From NCBI GenBank assembly GCA_012963655.1, contig DTVI01000506.1, positions 1 through 14,647 on the forward strand: a stretch of DNA of 14,647 nucleotides, written 5' to 3'. The DNA comes from Sulfurimonas sp. (GTDB lineage: Bacteria > Campylobacterota > Campylobacteria > Campylobacterales > Sulfurimonadaceae). The translations under genes were made by a program, and so were the position numbers. Each line of letters starts with the position of its first letter. Position 1 is the stretch's first letter. Below, in pieces: positions 1 through 6,900 of this stretch. The notes under the pieces were generated by a model, which saw only the letters and a program-made list of their open reading frames with translations, was not told the origin of the DNA and searched no databases.

Positions 1-1502
1 ATAGAAATAAATTCCATTCTATCACGTAAGGGACCTGGAATTCGTCCTACGTCATTTGCTGTAGCGATAAAAATAGCCTTAGAAAGGTCAAGATTAAAGT
101 TAAGGTAGTAATCTCTAAATTCTGAATTTTGTTCAGGATCAAGTATCTCTAAAAGCGCCGCAGTTGGGTCACCTCTTTGAGACCTACCAACCTTATCAAT
201 CTCATCTAAGACAATGATAGGATTCATCTTTTTAGCATCTATAATACCTTGAACAATACGTCCTGGCATTGCGCCAACATAAGTACGTCTGTGCCCACGA
301 AGTTCATTTACATCTTCAAGTCCACCTAAGGCTATACGAACTAAAGGACGCTTAAGTGCCTTAGCAATTGAGTTAGCTAAAGATGTTTTACCCACACCTG
401 GAGGTCCTGCAAAACATAAAATTGCACCACGTCCTTCTTTATCAGCAATACCACGAAGTTCTAAAAGCTCTTTAACTGAAAAGTATTCAACAATACGTTC
501 TTTTGGCTTTTCAAGTGAAAAATGGTCCTTATCAAGTTGTTCTTCTACATCTTGTATTTTTAAAGACTTTTTAGCAATCTCCCCATAAGGAATTTCAAGT
601 ACCCATTCTATATAAGTTTGAATCATTCCCGCATCTGAAGAATCAGGATGCATTCTTGCAAAACGTTCAAGCTGTTTACTTACTTCTTTATAGGCATCCT
701 CTCCCATAGATTTTTTCTTTTTTTCTAGTTTTTGTCTATATTCTTCAATCTCTTCTTCTCTTTGTGTATCAGAACCAAGTTCACGCTGTATCTGCTTTAA
801 CTGCTCTTTTAAGAAGTACTCTTTATTTACCTTTTCTATACGGTTATGTACTTTAGAACGAATCTCTTTTTGAAGTTTGTTAGCTTCAATTTCTTCTGTT
901 AAAGCATCAATCAATTTTAAATAACGTTTTTCAAGATTATCTTCAACAAAAAGCTCATAAGCAAGTTCTTTTTTTAACTTAATAGACGAACATACTAAGT
1001 CTGCAATACGCGCATGATCATGATTCTCATCAATGGTACGTAAAAGGTCAGGAGGAAAGTAATTACTTACTTGAGACAAGGTACGAACCTTTTCTCTTAC
1101 TATTTCAAGAACCGCGTCCATTTTAAGTTCGTTTTCAACACTGCTTTCTATGATGTCAACATTTGCGACCATAGGATCTGAATCTATCTGATTTAAGATT
1201 TTACCACGAGCAAGTCCTTGGAACAGGACCTTTATACGACCATCAGGTAAAGAAACCTTTCGCATGATAGAGCCAACAACACCAGCACTATAAATACCAT
1301 CAAAATTACGTTCACCTTCTTCATCCGTTTTAGTAGGACAAACAAGAACAAGAGAATTGTTTTCAATAGCTAGAGCAGCTGCCTTAATGTTTTTTTCATC
1401 ACTTAAAAATAGTGGTGAGATCATAAAAGGGTATAAAAAAAGCTCATCTTCTGCGATAATAGGGATATCTGAGGGGAATGAGCCATAGTGACTTAGTTGC
1501 AT
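1..1502 (-). CDS. lon: ATP-dependent Lon protease, C-terminal part outside the window
   Basis: This encodes cytosolic Lon, a AAA+ serine protease that unfolds and degrades damaged or regulatory proteins. The ATG at 1500-1502 follows an AGGA ribosome site and begins MQLSHYGSFPSDIPIIAEDE. About 500 codons are visible. They cover the N-terminal substrate-binding domain (roughly residues 1-205), the helical linker and most of the AAA+ module. Walker A is GPPGVGKTS at 366-374 and Walker B is VLDEIDK at 431-437. The family motif LLEILDPEQN follows, then the sensor-1 stretch IATAND. The catalytic Ser-Lys protease domain would lie beyond base 1, so the gene is partial by window edge and not visibly broken. 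It lies 74 nt downstream of bamD on the same strand and is probably cotranscribed with it. Identification is secure from the motifs. Confidence 0.97.
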   Translation of the reverse strand, partial: MQLSHYGSFPSDIPIIAEDELFLYPFMISPLFLSDEKNIKAAALAIENNSLVLVCPTKTDEEGERNFDGIYSAGVVGSIMRKVSLPDGRIKVLFQGLARGKILNQIDSDPMVANVDIIESSVENELKMDAVLEIVREKVRTLSQVSNYFPPDLLRTIDENHDHARIADLVCSSIKLKKELAYELFVEDNLEKRYLKLIDALTEEIEANKLQKEIRSKVHNRIEKVNKEYFLKEQLKQIQRELGSDTQREEEIEEYRQKLEKKKKSMGEDAYKEVSKQLERFARMHPDSSDAGMIQTYIEWVLEIPYGEIAKKSLKIQDVEEQLDKDHFSLEKPKERIVEYFSVKELLELRGIADKEGRGAILCFAGPPGVGKTSLANSIAKALKRPLVRIALGGLEDVNELRGHRRTYVGAMPGRIVQGIIDAKKMNPIIVLDEIDKVGRSQRGDPTAALLEILDPEQNSEFRDYYLNFNLDLSKAIFIATANDVGRIPGPLRDRMEFIS

Positions 1503-1522
1503 GTTTATTTCCTAATTTTAAT

Positions 1523-1576
1523 TTATTAATGAGAATTACTAGAACCAGCTGAGCCAGGGCTACCTGACCTGCTGTC
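1523..1576 (-). other. in-frame Ser/Gly-rich open stretch after the bamD stop
   Basis: Directly after the bamD TAA (1577-1579) the same frame stays open for 16 codons and would read DSRSGSPGSAGSSNSH, then a double stop TAA TAA (1523-1528). The stretch is clearly richer in G and C than its surroundings and has the composition of a flexible protein tail, unlike a typical A/T-rich spacer. It may be a former C-terminal tail of BamD cut off by a nonsense mutation. Alternatively it is a chance non-coding spacer. The lon ribosome site starts about 10 nt downstream. Confidence 0.4.
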
Positions 1577-2341
1577 TTAATTCATATCTTTTTTCGTCAT
1601 ATTACGAGGATCACGTGTTTCTTTTACGTTTCCTTCTGAATCTTTTGAAATAATACTTTTAGAATCTGGAAGTAAGTAAGCATACCAGCTAGAAGTACCA
1701 TCTCCCTCATATATTTCTCTATACCAAGGGGAGTTAGGAGGTGTGATCTTTTCCCAGTTTATCCATTCTTCTGCTTGTTTTGTAGCATAAAAATTCTCTG
1801 CAATAGGCTTATCTAAACGCCCATACAACAAAGAAATTGTTTTATTTAAATTTGCTCTGGCTAAATACAATTTTACTAACATTGTGTCAACTTCTAGTAT
1901 GTAGTTTGAATGAGGGTATTTTCTCTTATATGCTTCACCTTCTTGTAAAGCGACATGGATCAATGTCTGATCGCGACGTGGGTTAGGAAGGGCCATAAAC
2001 TTTGCTCTCATTTTTAAGTAAGAAGCAAACTCTCTTTCTTTTACATCTGCAAAACGACGTATATACTCATCTAAAAAATGCTCAGCAAGTAAGTATTCAC
2101 CAATTTCCATATGGGCTTGAGCCATAATGATAGTTGCTTCTTCTAATAAGGGTGAGCCAATATGTTCACTTTGTAAAGATGAGAAGTATCCATCTGCCTT
2201 TTCTAAAGAAGCATTTGCAACTGAATCAACCATATTTCCATACCAATAAGCAGCCGGTTTATTATATTCAGACACATCTTTAGCACATCCTGTAAAAAAC
2301 AAGGTCAATGTGGCTACAAATATAAAAAAGTTTATTTTCAT
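1577..2341 (-). CDS. bamD: outer-membrane assembly lipoprotein BamD
   Basis: BamD (YfiO/ComL) is the essential lipoprotein partner of BamA in the complex that folds beta-barrel proteins into the outer membrane. It acts on the periplasmic face. The start follows an AAGGA site. The N-terminus is a lipoprotein signal ending FTGC, with Cys19 as the predicted acylation site. Helical TPR-like repeats fill roughly residues 25-180, including an AEHFLDEYIRRF segment and the EGEAYKRKYPHS repeat, which is typical of the family. The length of 254 residues is close to usual. A divergent region lies upstream and lon follows. The C-terminus is a charged, disordered segment (SEGNVKETRDPRNMTKKDMN) that stops just before an in-frame Ser/Gly-rich stretch, so it may be shortened. 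The lipobox, TPRs and lon-linked position support the call. Confidence 0.88.
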   Translation of the reverse strand: MKINFFIFVATLTLFFTGCAKDVSEYNKPAAYWYGNMVDSVANASLEKADGYFSSLQSEHIGSPLLEEATIIMAQAHMEIGEYLLAEHFLDEYIRRFADVKEREFASYLKMRAKFMALPNPRRDQTLIHVALQEGEAYKRKYPHSNYILEVDTMLVKLYLARANLNKTISLLYGRLDKPIAENFYATKQAEEWINWEKITPPNSPWYREIYEGDGTSSWYAYLLPDSKSIISKDSEGNVKETRDPRNMTKKDMN

Positions 2342-2437
2342 TATAATCCTTAAAATAGGGCATTTTTAAGGGCCCTAAAGAAATTTAATTCTAGCGAAGT
2401 AGGTGTTAGGAAAAGTTTAAATTATGATAGAGTGAAG

Positions 2438-2457
2438 GTACTTTCAATCAAAAGTAC
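2438..2457. repeat. spaced palindrome GTACTTT-N6-AAAGTAC
   Basis: Perfect 7-bp arms, GTACTTT (2438-2444) and AAAGTAC (2451-2457), are separated by CAATCA. No T-run follows on either strand, so a terminator is unlikely. It lies about 97 bp from the bamD start and 200 bp from the fliW start, where a dimeric regulator could bind. No regulator can be named from the sequence. Confidence 0.4.
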
Positions 2458-2615
2458 ATAAATGATACACTTTTCCTTTCAAAGACATAGTATTTACCCA
2501 TATCAAAGCCTAGCCTTATAATTCTGTGAACATATATAATGAAGTGCGTAGTATTGTATAAGCAAGAATAAAATCATCTTGTACTCTCCTTGCATTTTCT
2601 AAAGAAATCAATTTT

Positions 2616-2627
2616 GTATGATACAAT
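2616..2627 (+). promoter_or_regulatory. candidate -10 element for fliW-proC
   Basis: The stretch reads GTATGATACAAT, with TACAAT at 2622-2627 as an extended-type -10 (a TG lies 2 nt upstream). It is 29 nt before the fliW ATG, leaving room for a short leader. The area upstream is T-rich and has no good -35, which is common for sigma-70 promoters in Campylobacterota. No sigma-54 GG/GC signature was seen, so fliW does not look like a class-2 flagellar gene here. Confidence 0.35.
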
Positions 2628-2656
2628 ACCCTTAGATACTACCAGTAAGGTCAATA

Positions 2657-3058
2657 ATGCACTTTGAGTTAAAATTACCCCTTTTAGGCTTTGAGTCTAT
2701 TACCCAAATGAAATTAACAAAAATAGATGATATTTTCATGCAATTAGAAAATGATACAGATGATACAAAAACCTCTTTTACTTTAATAAACCCTTTTGTT
2801 CTAAAACCCTATGAGATTGACATACCCACATCTATACAGGCACTTTTAGAGATAACAGAAACTTCAAATGTATTAATTTTTAATATCGTTGTTATACATA
2901 AGCCTCTAAATAAATCCACCATCAATTTTCTAGCCCCATTCATTTTCAATACAGACAACAATACAATGGCCCAAACTATTTTAGATGGAAAAGCTGCACA
3001 AAACCACGGTATGGCTGAAACAATTGGTGACTTTTTAAATAAGAATAAAAATGACTAA
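2657..3058 (+). CDS. fliW: flagellar assembly factor FliW
   Basis: FliW is a small cytosolic protein that antagonises the translational regulator CsrA and binds flagellin. Through it, flagellin synthesis is matched to export. The start follows AAGG at 2646-2649. Family marks are PLLGFE near residues 8-13, the central INPFVLKPYEIDIP (44-57) and STINFLAPFIFN (87-98), which corresponds to the conserved 'N.laPlvfN' block. At 133 residues it is of normal FliW length. Its last 8 nt overlap the start of proC, so the two are probably translationally coupled. The same fliW-proC order occurs in Campylobacter (from memory). Its presence implies a flagellated cell with a CsrA system encoded elsewhere. 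Confidence 0.93.
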   Translation: MHFELKLPLLGFESITQMKLTKIDDIFMQLENDTDDTKTSFTLINPFVLKPYEIDIPTSIQALLEITETSNVLIFNIVVIHKPLNKSTINFLAPFIFNTDNNTMAQTILDGKAAQNHGMAETIGDFLNKNKND

Positions 3059-3815
3059 GACAATCACATTTATTGGAAATGGGAATATGGCCTTAGCTAT
3101 TGCCCTTGGCTTAAAAGAAGACTACACAATAGAAGTTGTTGGAAGAAATCCCAAAAACCTTGATAAGTTTGAAAAAGCCCTTGGCCAGAGTATTTCAAAA
3201 CATCCTATTCAAAACTTTGACATCAGTAATAAAACAATTATTTTTGCCGTTAAACCTCAAAACCTAGAAGAAGTCTCAAAACAATTTCTAGGAAAGGCTG
3301 AAAGTGTATATTCTATTTTAGCAGGAACGAAACTTGAAAACTTAGAAAAAAATATTCAAGCAAAGGCTTATGTTAGAGCTATGCCAAATATGGCTGCTTC
3401 TGTGCAAAAGTCCATGACTACATTAACTGGTAATCTTAGCTTACAAGCTGAGTCTATTGAGCTTTTTAGTGCCATTGGAAAAGCCCATTGGTTAGGAAGT
3501 GAAAAAGAGATAGATATAGCCACCGCACTTGCTGGTTCTGGTCCCGCTTACCTAGCTTTAATTGCTGAAGCTCTGACAGATGGTGCGGTTAAGCAAGGTC
3601 TTAAACGCGTTGACGCTATGAGTATTATGAGAGGTTTATTTGATGGCTTTGGAAGCCTCATTCAAGAAACACACCCTGCCCTTTTAAAAGACGCCGTAAT
3701 GAGCCCAGGTGGAACAACAGCAGCAGGATATTGCGCGATGGAAGAGTCCGGCGTTAGAGATGGCTGTATTAAGGCTATTGAAAAAGCAAATGAAAGAGCC
3801 AAGGCACTTTCGTAA
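3051..3815 (+). CDS. proC: pyrroline-5-carboxylate reductase
   Basis: ProC catalyses the last step of proline synthesis, the NAD(P)H-dependent reduction of 1-pyrroline-5-carboxylate to L-proline, in the cytosol. The N-terminal Rossmann fold shows FIGNGNMA (7-14), a GxGxxA dinucleotide-binding loop. AVKPQ (66-70) and YVRAMPN (107-113) follow, both typical of the family. The C-terminal dimerisation and substrate domain has AGSGPAY (161-167) and the family signature MSPGGTTAAGYCAMEESGVR (217-236). At 254 residues it is complete though slightly short. The start overlaps fliW by 8 nt and probably depends on coupling. The accessory giant-protein operon begins 162 nt downstream. Confidence 0.96.
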   Translation: MTKTITFIGNGNMALAIALGLKEDYTIEVVGRNPKNLDKFEKALGQSISKHPIQNFDISNKTIIFAVKPQNLEEVSKQFLGKAESVYSILAGTKLENLEKNIQAKAYVRAMPNMAASVQKSMTTLTGNLSLQAESIELFSAIGKAHWLGSEKEIDIATALAGSGPAYLALIAEALTDGAVKQGLKRVDAMSIMRGLFDGFGSLIQETHPALLKDAVMSPGGTTAAGYCAMEESGVRDGCIKAIEKANERAKALS

Positions 3816-3839
3816 ACCATTAGTAAACCCTCGGTAAAC
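3812..3839 (+). repeat. three GTAAAC direct repeats with an exact 11-bp period
   Basis: GTAAAC occurs at 3812-3817, 3823-3828 and 3834-3839. The first copy includes the proC stop codon. An 11-bp direct-repeat period is the known spacing of half-sites for OmpR/PhoB-family response regulators, which bind head to tail on one face of DNA. The array lies about 83 bp upstream of the candidate -10 of the giant-protein operon. A regulator-binding site is an inference, because the motif is only 6 bp and chance is possible. Confidence 0.4.
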
Positions 3840-3865
3840 ACAAGGATAACCGCTCCTTAAAAAGT

Positions 3866-3895
3866 AAAAAGAGCTAATATAAAAGTCTCTTTTTT
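3866..3895 (+). terminator. candidate intrinsic terminator after fliW-proC
   Basis: The arms AAAAAGAG (3866-3873) and CTCTTTTT (3887-3894) form an 8-bp stem with a 13-nt loop, and the right arm merges into a T-run. The stem is A/U-rich and therefore weak, and the sequence could act on either strand. A second small hairpin (AAGGA/TCCTT, 3842-3858) lies just upstream. It would separate proC transcription from the operon that follows. Confidence 0.5.
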
Positions 3896-3921
3896 AACAT
3901 AAACTGAAGTTTCTTTGTGTT

Positions 3922-3935
3922 TATAATTATACAAT
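3922..3935 (+). promoter_or_regulatory. candidate promoter of the giant-protein/minor-pilin operon
   Basis: Two overlapping -10 candidates are present, TATAAT (3922-3927) and TACAAT (3930-3935), in a T-rich stretch without a clear -35. Translation starts 42 nt downstream at 3978 after AAGGA (3967-3971). Its position after the proC terminator fits the start of an independent transcription unit. Confidence 0.45.
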
Positions 3936-3977
3936 GTTCTCAGCCCGAACCTTGCCTGCAGTAAAAAAGGACAACTT

Positions 3978-6900
3978 ATGACCCCACTTCAAAAAAGAAA
4001 CTCAATATTTTTATTAGAAAAAATTCATACCTATAAGCGGAATTACCTAAGTATAGTGTTTTTTTTAATAGCAATATTTTTAATTATACCTCCTTCATTA
4101 AATGCTTCACCTGATGATAGCTGTCCTGGTAGTTTAAAAGACACCTTATCATTATCTGACACTTCATATTCTAATTATTTTAAAGTTAGAAAAAATTCTG
4201 ATCCAAATGATTATATATATTTTGACATCACAGAGGCGGGTATTGTATCTATAACCGCAGATGAAGAAAGTAATCGAAAATATAACCTTAGTGTGAGTAA
4301 AGTAACTTGTGGAGGAACAGATGTATATGGGAGGACATCTGCTAAAGATCATACTGTTAGCAGCTTCCCTGTTTCAGCTGGAGACAGAATCTACGTAAGA
4401 ATTGATGCTGAAGGATATTCAAATAATAAGAGAAGAGATACTGATTTTAGTATTGTTTGGTCAGCACCACCAACATCATGGTTTAAAAGTGCAGATGGCC
4501 TCTCCGCATACACACTTCCTTCCCCTTATCAAAACAACCTAGACATTACCGAAACATTAATAATTTCAGGAGCAAGTCAAATACAAATAACGGTAAGTGG
4601 AGAAACAGAAACGGGTTATGATTATTTATATATTACAGATGCTGCAGGAGATACTCAAACCTTTCACGGAAGTATTAACCAAATCTATGTTGCAACAGGC
4701 CCATCAATATCATTACGCTTTACCTCAGATGGAAATATAATTGATGATGGTGTTTCTGTAAGTATCATTGAATACTCAGCTACAGCAAATGATGATAGCT
4801 ATACAACACTACCAGGTACAGATTTAACCAGTGAAAATGTTTTAGATAATGATTATGGACCAGGCATTACGATCACAGATAATACAGAACCAAGTGATGG
4901 GACTCTTACATTAGCTGCTGATGGAACATTCACCTATTCCCCTGATACAGTTTTTATAGAAACCGATAGTTTTACTTATACAATAACAGATGATGATGGA
5001 AAAACAGATACTGCTACAGTAACTATAAATATGGTTGCGAAAACTAGCTATGGAGGTAGTAACCTAGACTTTTACCTTGTTAATCCACCAAGTAGTCAAA
5101 ACATTCGTGGGGATTTTAGAATTGCGGGGAATACTGTTGAATGTCTTACAGACTCAACTTCTAGCTTCGATGGGACCTGTCAAGATGATGCTAGCCTTAC
5201 AGATAACAATAGGATGGTCAAGTATATAGATATAGATGGGGACAGCACTACCGAAGGTAAAACAACTTGGAACTCGAGTTCTTCTTATTTTAATATTCCA
5301 GATAGTTATGAACAAGATGGGGGAAAAGGTATAGTCTGGGCTGGTCTATTTTGGCAAGGAAATATCAATACCGATAATGGAGATAGTGACAATCAAAGAT
5401 TAGCTGTTTCAAGTAATGGCGGTACGGACTTCACTACAGTAGAAATGGACACTGGTGATACTATGAAAATAGAAGATTTTCAAGCAAATAAAATAAAATT
5501 AAAAATCAATACTAACAATTATGCTGATGTCACAGCCAAAACTCTTAATGCTAACTCCAGGTATACCGATGGAGGTGCGACTTATGCTGCTTATGCTGAT
5601 ATCACAGGACTAATACAAGATGCTAATTTAGCATCAGGTGATAATAACTTTACCATAGCAAACCTTTCAACAAATGAAGGGCGAGAAGCTAACTTAGGAA
5701 ATTATGGAGGTTGGAGTTTAGTTTTAATTTTTCTTGAAGACCTTAATGGAAAAGCAAGAAACATTTCTATTTATAATGGTTTTAAAGTTGTAAAGTCTGC
5801 TGGTAGCGGTACATTTGGAACCCCAGCTGAGATTAAAATCTCTGGATTTAAACTCCCAGGTTCGGGAACGATTTCATCTTCTTTAGCTATGTTTGCAGGA
5901 GAAGGTGAACACCCTTATACTGATGATACCGTACAAATTAGCAACACCACAACGGCTAGTAACTTTACCAATATTCCAGTAAACCTTGGAACTGACTCAG
6001 ATAATATTTTCAATGCAAAACTTGATAATATTTTACGAGAAAACATTCCAGGAGAATTCAACAACCTTCAAAATAACAATGATGGAATCGATATTGATGT
6101 TTATAATATTGGTTCAACACTAGAAGACTATAGAGATCTTGACGAATTTATAGATACTATCTATCTCGAATTAAAGTCTTCGCTGGATTATATTACACCC
6201 AGTATGGTCGCCTTTTCTACAGAACTATACACACCAGATATTTGTTACGAATATACCTATGATATTGGCGGATATGTTATTGATACCGTAAATAACGATA
6301 TTAACACTTCTTATCATAAACAAGGTTTTCCTCTAACAACACACTTAGCCATTAGAAGTCAAGAAGCCGATCTTGACTTAGAAAATGTTTCTTTTACAAT
6401 AACTTCACAACCAGAGTTCTTAACCTACAAAAATGACAGTATGCAATATGCAGGAAATAATATAAATGACTTTGACAATATTCTAGATAATAACCCTCAA
6501 ATACATTCTTTTGAGCTTAGCCCAGATAATAATTTCACCTTAAATATTGGTGCTAATGTTGGAGGTGGTCTTGATGGTGGAGGTACTCTTTCAGGAGCAC
6601 AAACCTATTTTTCAAAGTTCGAGCATGACTTTAATGCTACTACTGCGTCAGAAAGTAGTATAAATACAAGCTTACAAATGACTGTCTCATATAGTGCGAA
6701 CTTCGGAAGTGGTGACGTTACCTTTACTAAGGTCCTTGATGAAGATTCTTTATGTGAGGGTTCTGAAAGTTATGATCCAGAATGGGGAAGATTCAATGTC
6801 ATTGATGGAAGTCAGACAGACACTTCTGTGCCAAACCTATATACACAAGTAAGTAACAAAAACTTTTCTGCTAAAATTGTTGGCTTCAAAAAAGATGGTT

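Larger units (their letters stand above)
2342..2656. other. divergent intergenic region between bamD and fliW
   Basis: This 315-bp gap separates two divergently oriented genes and should hold promoters for both. On the fliW side are TATAAT at 2517-2522 and 2535-2540 and TACAAT at 2622-2627. On the bamD side, TAGAAT on the minus strand (forward 2388-2393) is a weak -10 candidate. The 8-bp palindrome AGGGCCCT lies near 2369-2376 and a perfect spaced palindrome lies at 2438-2457. The only open frames are very short (19 codons or fewer) without convincing ribosome sites. I saw no tRNA-like or riboswitch-like fold. Confidence 0.6.

Noticed and set aside
2462..2521. 19-codon open frame starting ATGATACACTTTTCC
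   Set aside because: Very short, no clear ribosome site and no recognisable peptide.
2342..2656. Sigma-54 promoter for fliW
   Set aside because: No GG-N10-GC element with suitable flanks was found upstream of the fliW start.
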